In this document: one piece after another, positions 1 to 11,297 of the stretch
Numbering within the stretch: position 1 is the stretch's first letter
Layout of the letters: every line of letters begins with the position of its first letter
Assembly: GCA_014925825.1 (NCBI GenBank)
Contig: JACGCK010000042.1
Location: 124,001-188,000 of the forward strand
Direction: 5' to 3'
DNA length: 64,000 bases
DNA from: Pholiota molesta
Lineage: Eukaryota; Basidiomycota; Agaricomycetes; Agaricales; Strophariaceae
The notes under the pieces: model-generated
Databases searched by the model: none
What the model was told of the DNA's origin: nothing
The model's input: the letters and a program-made list of their open reading frames with translations, nothing else
Program-made: the position numbers and the translations under genes

Positions 1-59
1 GTTGCCCAAACTCCATTCGCGCAGGGTTTAAACCAGGTTTCAAGTGAAAGTCCAAACAC

Positions 60-200
60 TGCTACATAACGAAAGGTGCGCTAAGAGAAGAACGTTAAGC
101 CCTTGAATTTTTGGAGCTTGACACTGCATTGACACGCACGTACCTATTCTGAGTTCCGAATCCCTTGTCTGATCACCACCCCACCTTATTCAGTGCCCAT
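60..200. repeat. Fragment of dispersed locus family R
   Basis: This stretch matches 14,985-15,120 and 56,540-56,660. The shared text includes the run around the splice-like motif whose reverse complement reads AATAG|GTACGT. It is a third, detached copy of part of the unidentified family R. No open frame can be followed. Bases 200-420 show nothing I recognise. Confidence 0.5.
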
Positions 201-419
201 GGATATTTGGAATCGTCGAACCAGCGAACATCGTCGGCAAGGAAAGACTAGATATATTAGAAAAAACGCTGCGAAGGATATAGTAAGGTTTACCTTTTCA
301 TTATCGCGCTCGATACCCCAAATGAAATCTTTCTCCAATTCTAGTACTCTGTGACTCTACCCTCGTGAATCGGCTTCATTGTAGGATGAGCTTGAATAAA
401 TAATATCAGACGTGATCGC

Positions 420-609
420 GGAACCCACCTATGTAGCAGAATCAACGTTTAGCGTTGTACCAAAGTTCGCCATGCCGAAAGAAAGGGCATCTGAAGTGCT
501 GGGATAGATATTCTCATGTAAGTCGATACTCCGCAGGACCCCAACGGAATGCCCGCACGCCATGAAGTGATCATCCCCGCCAAACGAAGCCCTGCAGACG
601 GAAATTTTT
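420..609 (-). pseudogene. Decayed peroxidase fragment (proximal-His exon)
   Basis: Read on the minus strand, one frame gives ACGHSVGVLRSIDL-like text followed by ALSFGMANFGTT. This lines up with the ACGHTIGGVRSVDF and GVALANFDTTTQF text of exon 4 of the intact peroxidase at 11.3-13.5 kb. A second frame at the upstream end gives KNFRLQGF, matching EKFRLQGF of the same exon, so the fragment is frameshifted. No flanking peroxidase exons are present. The same remnant recurs in segment B at about 41.6-41.76 kb. Confidence 0.6.
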
Positions 610-1182
610 CTATGTGGATGTGAGCTTGTGTCTAGTGGTGATACGAATCACGGTGCTCACTGAACGATGCTCGTATTCCATAATACAGCCCTCCTCTTCG
701 ACGTGAGAGCTGAATTTCCAACACCGCCCACTGTAGGCGGGAAGTTTTATAAATTCATCCACTTCGCGGTACGTCTTGGCCAGTCCGTCCTTTAGTTCCT
801 CGCGAAATAAATCAGAGGAGGGCGAAGTGTTCGCAGTGATTCCTCTTTGGACGTCTGTGGTCGCTAGTCCTCGGAAGTCGACATTTGCAACCCAACGCGC
901 AATGCAGGACGTATAAGCAGAGCCGATATTCATTCCCATCATGCTCGTTTCGACGGCTCCGACAGTGACCAAACAGTGGCTCGCGCTAGTCTGCTTAAGT
1001 AGCTTGCTCGGAACACCAGCTGAATTCAAAATGAAGAACTGTAAGGGCCAGGCCAAGGTGAGGGCGGCCTTGTTATCACCCGCGGTGATGGTGACTACGA
1101 TCCCGATAAACAGGGGTATTAGTAGAGAGCAACATAGGTACAGTAACATGCTCACCAACTCTCCTGTTCCTCGGTTTCGCAA
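610..1182 (-). CDS. Hypothetical protein with N-terminal membrane segment
   Basis: This is an open frame of up to 190 residues. It starts with a strongly hydrophobic stretch (about residues 10-50), followed by a soluble part rich in charged residues. A plausible donor at 660/661 (TCA|GTGAGC) and acceptor at 609/610 would remove a 51-nt intron and run into the peroxidase-like remnant, so the locus may be a chimaeric or broken gene. The segment B counterpart (41,800-42,361) has stop codons and no intact N-terminal half. I do not recognise the family and cannot say whether it is expressed. Confidence 0.35.
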   Translation of the reverse strand: MRNRGTGELVSMLLYLCCSLLIPLFIGIVVTITAGDNKAALTLAWPLQFFILNSAGVPSKLLKQTSASHCLVTVGAVETSMMGMNIGSAYTSCIARWVANVDFRGLATTDVQRGITANTSPSSDLFREELKDGLAKTYREVDEFIKLPAYSGRCWKFSSHVEEEGCIMEYEHRSVSTVIRITTRHKLTST

Positions 1183-1194
1183 ATTCCCTGTCCC

Positions 1195-2525
1195 TTAAAC
1201 AGTCACCATCCCATAGGACATCGCGTCTGCCTTTCTTGCATTGGACGGCATGTTAGAGATAGATGGAGCTAGGCATAGCCGCCACTGAGCGCTGGGCGTG
1301 CGCTGAGTTCTATAGCAGGGGCTCTGATGTGGTTTTGCGAACGTGGAGGTCAAGAGGAAGCTGAGAGGAAGGGTAACAAATCGGCAAGTTATGTTGAGTC
1401 GTCGGATTTTGGCGGGCCGAAGATTAATCACACGCCCTCTTGGTCTCTGGTCTGCCACTGCTTGTTACATCCCAACTTGACACTTCCACTCTCCGGCTCC
1501 TTGCACGAATGAAACTTAGAAAAAGATTGGTTGAGAAAAATTATCTGTGTAGGCTATGTTCCTGGAAAAGCAGTCCCAGGTGCGTATTGTGTCCGCCGTT
1601 ACCTTTATGTTTGCTGGCTGAACAACATCGACCAATCACTAGTCCTCCGCACATCCATCCCAATCGTCGGCCGACCACTCCACCCCATGCTCTTCTACCG
1701 AGGGTTGGGATTGTTCATCTGAGCGTCGTTTAGGCATAGATAATTTGGAACAATGCCTGTCAGTGTTTCCCAACAATCTCAACATATACAAAGTGCGCTT
1801 CGTACAGACGTTCCCTAAATGGGCGAACAAGCAATGCGAGCCACATGAGAGGTCCTTGTTCCCCGGATCTGTCTTTGCGATCGATACCTTGGTAGAGGCA
1901 TGTCTGATTATCCCCCGCGTAATGCGCGGCCGCGCGAGCGCGAATTCTATAAAGGGAACAACGAGGAAACGAGGCAAAAACGAGGACATGACTCAGATGA
2001 CATCTCAACAAGCGGAATAAGATGTCTTCCTCCGGCAGTTTGGTCTCAACCTCCCATGTACGCAATGATCAATCCGAGTAAAGCTACATAGTAACTTGAG
2101 CAAGGATGTCTATGGGAGATAGTGAGTCGCGAGGCGGATGGGGGCGATATGGCTGAAGGTTTGAGTGAACTTATGCAGCCGAAAGAGTCCAAAGCTGGCC
2201 TGCCAAGGTCGGTGAAAGATGTCGCTGATGGTTTTATTGGCAACAGATTGGCACTCGGCTCCCGCTATCAGTGTCACCCATTGATCACCGTAGGCAGATA
2301 ATGATAGCGCCCTACAATACAAGCGAACGAAGCCCTTCCATGAGTGTAATGTCATTTGTGCCCTCATTTACCACCTTCATACTGATCGTGAAGACCTTGA
2401 TATAGTTTCAATCAAAGCACCTAGCGATACTTGATCCTATGTCACAGGAGAATTTGTCGCGTAAAGTCAATACAATGCTCAGAATGTGACGGCCATGCTT
2501 TTTTCTAATCCGGGGTGAGAGGAAA
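1195..2525. other. No gene recognised; duplicated in segment B
   Basis: The stretch is closely matched by 42,360-43,660 in segment B. Short frames exist in several phases, but none is kept open in both copies or carries a recognisable motif. Confidence 0.4.
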
Positions 2526-2529
2526 ATGA

Positions 2530-3381
2530 GATTTAATTTAGACTGCGTTCAGATTGACAGTTTACGACACGTACGACACACATTTCGGCATTGCAAGTCT
2601 AATTGTGATCAAATATCTGCCCAAAATGTTGTATATGTTCATGGCCACACACACAGCACGGCCAAAGGCCATGTTATTTTCCACGGTGAGCATGTCATTT
2701 CCGCACCGTTGGTTTCACTGATTAGTACGTCGCGGAAGCGGTTTCATTCACTTAACCATGTTCTTTCTTGTCATGCTACCTGTTCGAGACAATCGACGAT
2801 TTGGGTAGCGTCGAAAACGATCTAACCAGTGTCGAATTATTGCACGCGTTCCTTGCAAAAGGACTCTGAAAGACTCCACGGAATTGGGGGTGGGAGTCTT
2901 GATCTCCATCCTGGAAAGGCGACGTTGCGCCCATTGTCTGGGTTGTCTGGCCTCGTTTTCTGACGCATCCAATTGACCCACAAAGGCCCTGCAAGGAATC
3001 CTCTATTTTCACTGTTCAGAGTGCGATCCGGCAATCTGCCGGCTCCAATTTAGGTGAATAGTAGTGCGACCTGTCAGCGTTCTTCCAAAAATCTGATTGA
3101 TCTCGATCTTGCGTCTAGTTCTATTTTGGCCCATTCCAAGCGAGAGCCTTAACAAGAAATTGAACGCTTCCTGAACAATCTCGAGTCATTGACGCCGCGA
3201 AGCAGGAGGTGGTGGGACGTGCGGATGCACAGCATGTCGTGGACAGGCGGCCTGACATGAGGCTTTTGAGATATAAGGGCAGACATGTTGCGGGACCTCG
3301 TTATTCCTCGCCCCTTGACTTCGCGCCACTACGAATCTATCTAAACAAATCGAAGCTATCAGCTCTTTTTACGCCCACAAT
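2530..3381 (+). promoter_or_regulatory. Conserved upstream region of modular gene P1
   Basis: The region is repeated in the same orientation upstream of P4 (about 43,660-44,528) and inverted upstream of P2 (about 18,912-19,760). Part of it also lies upstream of pseudogene P5 (about 59.9-60.15 kb). An ATATAAGG box at 3,271-3,278 lies 111 bp before the P1 start; the same box is at 44,418-44,425, 111 bp before P4. Upstream of P2 the plus strand reads CCTTTATAT at 19,007-19,015. Conservation with position and orientation suggests a shared promoter; this is inferred. Confidence 0.55.
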
Positions 3382-6012
3382 ATGTCGTTCCAAAACCAGT
3401 ACAACTCCTATGGCTTCCTGCCCCTAATCCGTGAGTGTCAGTACGCTTGCATGTGAATGAAATTGACATGATTATCAATGTACATGTAGCTTACTACTCG
3501 TCCAACCCTTCTCAGTCGTATTATGACGACGGGAGTTCATCGTCATCCGGGAGTCCAAGCCTAGGCCTGGTAACTCCCCCGGAAGGTATGTTATCTCTCA
3601 TTGCAAGGCGGTCATATAAAATTCATTGACGGTGAAACAATTTGGTGCAGGCCCACTTCCGCACTTTATGAGACCGAGGCAAACGGAAGAGAACTATTAC
3701 TCGCCATTCCCTTCGACAGAGCCCGGGGATTTCCAATACTTCGCGCCCTCGGGGACAGGTACGCGATAACATGTATAGGTAGAGAACATTGCTTACTCTC
3801 TGCCTTGACGGAATAGGATCGGCGGTCCAGGCGTACGACGTCGTTCCGGCCCTTGACTTCATGCACGACAACGGGGAAGCAGGGGCGATCTTTACCCCGC
3901 TAACTAATGGTGGGCCTATTGAATAACTTTCGTCGTTCAAATACGAACTCAGCTCCTCTACAGTAGCATATCCTCCGGCTTCCCCGCATTGCTCCAACTC
4001 TATGGCTAACAAAGAAGGGTTTAATACATCCTATGGACACCCCCATCAAGCAGACGGTGTAGGGAGCATACGCCACACATACCCCCAAAACGTCATTGGT
4101 AAGTTAATCATTAAAACGATAGGCCGCTCATTGGCGCTGATTAAATTGTAGCAGAGCAGTTCTTTGGAGAATCCGGTGATCGTCAACCCGACGCGTTTTC
4201 TAAGACAGGTATGTGATAACATTGTACGGATAAAGGACATGGCTAACTTCCTCCCTCTTCCTCGATGGAATAGGATCGGCGATGTACAACGTCGATCCGG
4301 TTCTTTCCTTCGCGCAGGAGAAGCAGGAAGCGGGGCTTGCCATCGTCCGGCCAATTGGCCGCAAGTCGATTAGAAAATTGCCAATGTTTGAGTGCGGACT
4401 CACGTCCACTATAGCACCGCATCCTCCAGCGGCCCCACAGTACGCGTACCCCAACTACAATGGGGTGAGCGATCCAACAATTTACGAAGATGCATATGCT
4501 TTAGCAGGTACGGGACTGAGTAAATAAATCATACATATTGCTCATCCTTCCCTTCGACAGGATCCGACGCTCAGCAACACATCACATCGACAGGTATGTG
4601 ATAACTTCGTACGAATAGAAGACATATCTGACTCTCTTCCTTGATGGCTTAGGATCGACGGCGTACCACGTCGGCCCGCGCTATGACCTCGCCCAGGAAC
4701 AGCGGCAAACGGGGATGCCCTTCACCCCGCCAATGAATGGTAAGTCTATTAGAAAATTGACCTTGTTCGAGCACGGACTCACCTCCACTATAGCACCACC
4801 AGGGGCCAATACGTACTACGGGAATCCGTATCAAGCAGACGGTTCCGAGCGCATGAGCACCGCCTACTCGACAAACCTTCCTTCAAGTTGTAAGTCAATT
4901 TATGCCGAATAAACAGAGTCGTGCTGATATAATTACAGATGAACAGTCGCGTAGACCAGTCCCGTCAACTCCCTCATACGAGCCAGGGTTCAACCATTAT
5001 GACTCCGCGCAGGACATGCGGCAGATGGGGATGCCCTTCGCGCCGCCAGTCGATGGTATGTCTATCGTTTAAGTGTGGTTGTTGGAGTATGGACTCACGT
5101 CCGCTATAATAGCATATCCTCCTGCCGCGCCAAGTTATCCTTACCACACGGCCAATGAAGATGGGGCCAGTACAAACCATCACCCACAGCAAGCAAATGG
5201 TTTCGGGAGCATGAGGCCCACTCACTCCCAAAACATCGCTGGTAAGTCAATCGTTGCAATGATAGGCAGATCGATGTTGATTAATTTGCAGAAGAACGGT
5301 CCGTTACAGGACCAGGACGGTCAACTCCCTTTCACGAGAGGGGGTTAACCGGACAAAAATATAAATTAGATCCTGCCGCCACAGCCGGAAAGCGAAAGAG
5401 CTCCGGCAACGACAACGACGTCGTAGAGAATGACCATTCTCAATCGACAATCGATCAAAGGTAAATTTCGTGATCAACCCTCTCTCGGTAAAGTCATTTT
5501 GACGGTCGGAATATAGTAGAAAGAAGGCCAAGACAGCACCATCGACGCAGGAGAAATGCGACGCGGCCAAGCCAGAGAAGAAAAAGAAACCCTCACCGCC
5601 GAAAAAACGCGTCCCCAATCTGTCCATTCCGTTCATCGACAACACCCCAGGACCATCGTCCATGTCGCCTAGAAATGGTATGTCGACCGACCCAAGGCAT
5701 CACGGGCCGTCCCAGAGCGACCCGTTTTCCAACAAGAAGGAGGACCACGAGCTATGGGCCCCAATCCCTCATGTGCCGGACCTACCGAAGAGGAAAGGCA
5801 AGGACGGGGCCATCAAGATGATCCCCATCGCCTTTAAGCCACAAAAGGTCGATGACAAGGAGAAGAAAGAGAAACCAACTCACGAAAAGAGGGCAGCTGA
5901 GAATTGGAGCGACGGGTTGCGAATCAAACCAGAGTCATGCACGCTAAGATGGAACAGGAATATTGACACAATCTCTCGGAGGCGAATGGCGGGAGTGCCA
6001 AGGGTAGTTTGA
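3382..6012 (+). CDS. Modular exon-array protein P1 (family P, unknown function)
   Basis: I reconstruct 15 exons: 3382-3430, 3490-3585, 3651-3758, 3817-3909, 3964-4098, 4152-4208, 4274-4360, 4415-4507, 4561-4593, 4653-4739, 4794-4889, 4939-5055, 5113-5241, 5292-5460 and 5517-6012, giving 614 residues. Exons 1-13 all end in phase 1. The start MSFQNQYNSYGF is followed by a Ser/Asp-rich stretch (YYDDGSSSSSGSPS). Three-exon units then repeat: an AQ..R..GMPFAP-type exon, a Tyr/Pro/Asn-rich exon (AYPPAAPSYPY) and a short linker. The last exon has Lys-rich clusters (KKKKPSPPKKR) that resemble a nuclear localisation signal, and a conserved basic tail (GLRIKPESCTLRWN). The intron after exon 7 appears to use a GC donor (CC|GCAAGT). 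No known domain is recognised. A nuclear, low-complexity protein is my inference. Confidence 0.75.
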
Positions 6013-7539
6013 GGGTTTAGTGTAGAATATATATCGCGTTTTGTAAATTTCGTTTGCGTCGAGGATCAGGTTATTGATTTGAGCTTTATCGGATTGTGAG
6101 CGATATCAGGGCATCGTTGAAAGTGAGCGGGAAAATCGATGGGCGTGTGACCGGCGGCGGGCCGTTCAATTGATGCTGTCACATTTCGTCGGTTATTTTT
6201 GTCGACAACGTTCTCCTCGTACTTATTTCATCGTCCGCTCTTTCCCTGCCCACGTACCTTCAGCGTCTCCTCAAATAGCTCTTATATTCAAAGCGAATTC
6301 TATTCAGCAACAGAACACCCCAAAAATCTGAGCTCTCGTCATCGCTATCAGCACGTCCTCCGAGGAATGCGCTGTATCTTGACTCGCAACCAATCTTCTC
6401 CTTCTGGACCATAATACGTACACTCAGGCAAAGAACGCGTAGCGAACGAAAAATTTAACGCACTTGTGTAAGTTTTTCTTGAAGATTATTCTTCTTTCTC
6501 AGTCAGTTCCACCATTTATCTATCTCCTGACTGGCTTCATCGAGGAATCGAGGACTTTGCACGTCTATCTATTCCACAAGATCAACATTCTTTATCTATT
6601 TTGCTGATGTACGATTTGTAAAACCTGAGCGCTGGACTGACACCCTTTGATTTGATTGGTTCATGCTCCCACCTCGATCCAAAGTCATGTAGAGCCGTAC
6701 ACTCCAAACGCACAGCGGCACACACATCACAATATATCAGAAATCCCAAGTCTCGTTCATTTAGATCATTATCAGCAGCTTGTAGACTTCTTACTACTTA
6801 ACCTCTGTGATACCGCGTGTCGCACAGCCCTCCTGGGTGTGCCGCATTGCCAACAGCGATAATGCATGGGAATTGGTCTAGACCCACAGATCTGACACTC
6901 CAACCCTAATGCCGCACGAGTTCTGCAACACACGAGGATAAAATCCGGACAGACTGTTTTAGGTGGCGTTGTCTCCTGTGCGATATAATCTACGTGTTTC
7001 GATTGTTACATGACTCCTATATTCGAAATGACCCATCCTTGGGGATTTACTGCACACAGCGCCTCTCGATCGATTCGGATTCCAACTCTGTCATTCTCGG
7101 GATCTCTCCGTGCGGTCCATGCGGTAATCTACCCGAGCTGTCTACGTGAACTACATCGGCCGTCGAATCCAATGCACGGGTGAATGGCTTCGAAATCAGT
7201 GGCCAAGAACCATGTAAGGAAATGATGTCAAACACTAGAATCGCCTCCTAAGATGCGATATTGAGTCGTTTACACCACGCGCAGTAGCTCTGAGATGGTG
7301 CAGACTATGACAGCTGCTACCATATAAGCAGAATCGCGGACAGTTGCATCGTAGTTGAACCCACCTCTACGAGCGATCTTTCGATCACGTCGTTCCAGCT
7401 CAGCACGATTTTTCAATATCGAGGTTCACAATACGCGCGCACCTACAAATGAATCGCGGGGTGGCCGAACACTGCGTCATCGAAGGCGGTAGTCATCGAA
7501 GGCGGTAGATCAGAAAGTCAGGCGTCGTTTAGCTTATCC
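6013..7539. other. Intergenic, no gene recognised
   Basis: The stretch is duplicated at about 47,473-49,080 in segment B, with small insertions and deletions. The first 180 bp is probably the P1 3' untranslated region. No frame stays open in both copies. Confidence 0.4.
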
Positions 7540-7905
7540 AGAATGCAGCTGATGCATCCGAGGTAGAGCCATACCCGCGATGATACCAGCGCCAAATAGG
7601 CAGCCCAGCATCTCAGGGCCAATAACGTCGACACCCCCGGGCAAGAGGAGATCGACTCGAGTGACAGAGGGGCTTAGCACTTTACCTGGCCGCCAGAGCC
7701 AGCAAAACGCACAGCCCGGACGAAGTCGTCGAGAATGAAGATTCCCAGCCAACACCAAGTCAAAGGTATTTCTCGGTTTCGACCTCCTTTCAACGGGATC
7801 GCCCGACGTTTTGGATAAGGACCCAGGAGGCCAGGCTGGCGCCAGCCCCGACTGGCGAAGCACGCGGAGAAGGGATGCAAGAGGGGCCGCGAAGATCAAG
7901 TCACT
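7540..7905 (-). CDS. Conserved unidentified exon block
   Basis: On the minus strand the last 20-odd codons (GAGIIAGMALPRMHQLHSG then stop) are kept in both segments; the counterpart is 49,080-49,470, with FRAG in place of FGAG. An upstream block ends at a GTAAAG donor-like site near 7,690, conserved at about 49,235, so the locus probably has at least two exons. The short hydrophobic stretch before the C-terminus could be a membrane helix. One segment B frame has a stop or frameshift relative to A. The family is unknown, and the 5' end could not be placed. Confidence 0.3.
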
Positions 7906-8673
7906 CACGCGGTGCCGCTGATTTTCTTTCCCAACCCCGTTGCAATGAGCTTCGCCGAACCTTCAACTACAGCTGGGTCGGTGGAATCCGCAATTCCTTC
8001 CATAGATGATGTTTTTGCTCGCTACCCGTACAAGGAACCTGGTGGAGATTCCATGGCAGTCGGACGCAGACAAGGTCCCAAGAACGATAAGAGAGGATAG
8101 TCATGGATTGCATCGAAGATTGACAAAGCACTGAGGGAAATCATCTACCATCAATGGGAAATGGGATGTTAGTTAATGGATGGTCAACTGGAAATATCGC
8201 AGCCATAGTGACGTGGATCGTGTCAATGCGTGGAAAGCCTTCGCCGTATTCCCAATTGTCTCTCGATTGCGTCGATAGCTGAGAATGAATATGATTAGCA
8301 TGATGGAAGCAAAGTCCGCATAGAGCTTATTCGTACTGTATATTGGCTGGCGCCTTAGCAAGCCGAAAGACACTTTCGATGATGGAGGGAGCGATGTGAG
8401 CGGGAAACCAAACAGGAACTCCAATCCAGTAAGGGCCGGAGCGTCGGACCGTAGCCTCCGCCTACTTCTGAGCGAAGGTACAGGTAAGTGAGTAGGAGGC
8501 ACAGAGTAGCCCTTCATACTGTAGTAGGGATGACGAGCATTGTGTTGATAGGCAAGAGCGAAAAGGTAAATATTTAGCCAGAAAAAGGAGACAAAGGCAG
8601 AGAAAGCGGCCTTTGACTGTGTTCGACATGAAGGGAGCATTTCCCAGGTGATACATGGTCCCGCGTAGGTTGT

Positions 8674-8675
<2 letters not shown>

Positions 8676-8710
<35 letters not shown>
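8676..8710. repeat. (TA)n microsatellite
   Basis: This is an uninterrupted run of about 17 TA units. The same site in segment B (50,246-50,258) has only about six. It lies about 240 bp beyond the G-alpha stop codon. Confidence 0.9.
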
Positions 8711-8712
<2 letters not shown>

Positions 8713-8950
8713 AGCTAAATAGATGTATTTTTGAGGAGAGGGTCCGAGGGACGATGCGATAGGTACATTGTGGAGCGATGCGACTGATGAGCGCCAAATA
8801 GAATCAACATTAAGGGCGTTAACAAACAAAAAACAAAAACGAGGCAAGAGCGAAATATAGTGGCCAAGATAATAACGATGGTACGGGGACAAATGATGAG
8901 GCGGATGGAATCAACGAGAGCAATTCGAATGAGTACCCGGTACCCAGATT

Positions 8951-10575
8951 TCATAGGGTACCCGCGTCGACGAGCGCCTTCTGCATTATTGACTCCTTCA
9001 ACGCGTCCTTCACCAGCCGAACATGTATCATGGACATGGAAGTCGCGTCCATCAGACTATACAGAAATGAAACACCCCATGAGTAAACCACCGCACCCAC
9101 GCACAGCGCAAAAGGAACTAACTGCGGATAAATTTGCAATCGCGCGCGATTTGTCTGCGTGAATTTCCCCAAGATGCATCTAGCCGCCTTCTCAAAGTCC
9201 GACCCGCCTGTATACTCGGGGAAGCATCGTTCCAGCGGCGCCTTGGGTAGTTTTTTCTTGAACACATCAACCTTATTTAGGAACAGGATGATTGACGTCC
9301 GCCGAAACCACCTTGAGTTGATGACGCTCTCGAAAAGCGCCAGCGATGCTGACATTCGGTTCTGTACACCAACGCATTATTAGAAGTAACATGGATCGCA
9401 AAATAAACACCTGCAACGCACTTGGGTCTCGTCTTCCAGCAACACCTGGTCATACTCGCTTAAAGATGCGCAGAAGAACATACTTGTTATGTTCTCAAAG
9501 TGATGAATCCACTTCTTCCGCTCGCTATGTTGACCGCCGACTTCGAGCATGCGTACTCTGGGCGAATTGATAAAAGGTCAAAAAAAAGGGTAGTGTGATT
9601 AGCCAAACCTGAGAACAACCAGAAAACCGAGAATACAACAGAAATATGATGATGAAAGTGATGCCCCGTATCGCAATAATAATAGTAAAGATGATGATGA
9701 TAATCACATCCATCGACTCACGGAAAACAACTCATCTGCACCCGTGTCTCTGTGACGCCGGCGCTCTCCTGATGTGCATGGAGAACGTCGTCCTCGTTGG
9801 GGACATAGCCTGGGGAGCCTATCCGCAGGACTTCGGAGAAGAAGCTAGACGAGAAGGATAAGCAAGAGCAAGAAGATGGGATAGATGGAGTAGGGAGAGA
9901 AACAACGTACTAAAGCGCAGAGTCCATGAGGTTGAATTCGCTTGAGTGCTCCTCCACAATTTTGGTGAAGACAGGGTCCAGATACACCTGGTGGATAGCC
10001 TCCGCAATTTCAGGCGACAAATTGGGAGGGCGGTTTTGGAGATCCAAGTGGTAGTTGAGAATCGTGTCGGCTAGGAGCTGGGGCGGAGGACGGGTGATAT
10101 ATAAGAGCACGTAAGTAAATGGTCAGTATACAGTCTACCACAAATCGAACGAGCAAAGAGTAAAATCACACCAAATAGCGAATGACGCATAAAAGATGGA
10201 GCATAGACTGACCCTATTCTCAAAATCTACACACTCCAAACCAAGTTTCTTCATATGGACAACGACGGCGTTGGCAGAGTCAAGGACGTTTTTGTGTATA
10301 GCAAGGCGGTACGCCGCGAGCTCGGCGTCCGAGAAACCATGTTGGTGAAGGATCCTCATCTGGTTGACGATGGTCGTCTTTCCCGACTCTCTCGTACCTG
10401 GAGAGCCCGCCGGGCAAGCGTCAGTGCCTGTGGACAGGAGAATGGGAAGCGACCTGCCTAGGATGAGTATCTTGCATTCGCCCTTGGCTTTTTGTTTGTC
10501 CTTCTCGAGCATTCTGTCGATCGCGTTAGAGCGCTTCTTGCCTGAACGGTCTGTTTGGGATATGCAACCATGCAT
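8951..10575 (-). CDS. Divergent G-protein alpha subunit, copy A
   Basis: Seven exons join cleanly (10458-10575, 10213-10397, 9911-10077, 9722-9844, 9422-9557, 9123-9361, 8951-9056) to give 357 residues, the normal G-alpha length. Such proteins bind GTP at the inner plasma membrane and relay receptor signals. Visible motifs are the P-loop GTRESGKT (residues 40-47), switch [14 protein letters not shown] (203-214), the base-specificity motif NKVD (272-275) and MDAT (325-328) in place of TCAT. Against the canonical family the P-loop third Gly is Arg42, the switch I catalytic Arg is His181, the switch II Asp is Glu203 and the Arg after Gln207 is His208. Gln207 is kept. The protein starts MHGC, so there is no Gly at position 2 for myristoylation. 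Intron 1 splits the P-loop and appears to use a GC donor. Confidence 0.9.
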
Positions 10576-11297
10576 AGTGCATGTATTTGACTTGTAAGGA
10601 TATACAAACCCCAGGGGCCTGATGCGTTGTAACTTATGGGCTCTTGCGAGTTCAACTTTCCCCGAAAAGTCACCTACGGAAGTGTGAATTTACCCTGTAC
10701 GTTACGTCAGTCAGTTTTTAGCCTTTCCTGAGGTTCTCGGGCAGCTTGCTGATGCTTGACCAAGACTATCTCTCTCTCTCTGTAATCTCATGGATCCTCC
10801 TGGCTATGCGTAAGGTAGGTGGAAGGTGTGTGGAGGTGGAGGAAACGGAAAAGGTAGGGAAGATGGTGAAGGGCAGAGTCGGTTGAGAAGCAGCAATTGA
10901 ATTGGTTTTCCAATCAATGGGCTGGGTATCAGTGTAAGAAAGAAAAGAATTCGAAAAAAGAATTCCAAATTTGAGCGCCGACTCCCGAGCGCTAAGCAGA
11001 CACCCAATTTAGATACAATTATGTAAGTTTTCTCTTTTTCGGGCAGACCGCCCGCCCGCCCAGTCTGCTGGAAGCGAGTAAGAGTTCCCCGGACGACCAA
11101 GGATGCGATGATGGTGTTATAGCCCAACATTGGCGTATATATTGCATCGCATTGTTTTGCGATCTGTAACTCAATTTTACATAATGTTATCCAAGCACTC
11201 CTAATGATGTTATCTAGACATTGCAAACACGACTGCTCCTATGATCAGCATCCATTAAAGCAGATGCGGAGCTGTTGAATCCAGAGGACAAATTTTG
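10576..11297. other. Intergenic: G-alpha 5' flank and peroxidase 3' flank
   Basis: Both flanking genes point left, so this is the G-alpha promoter plus the region after the peroxidase stop. It is duplicated at 52,124-52,846. It includes a (CT)n tract near 10,770. About 60 bp beyond the peroxidase stop lies sequence matching the hydrophobic C-terminal coding tail that survives only in the third copy at 41,078. Confidence 0.5.

Noticed and set aside
3382..6012. Family P as a mating-type homeodomain gene or pheromone-receptor locus
   Set aside because: No homeodomain (no WF.N.R helix), no seven-helix receptor and no CaaX pheromone precursor nearby. A G-alpha gene alone does not make it a mating locus.
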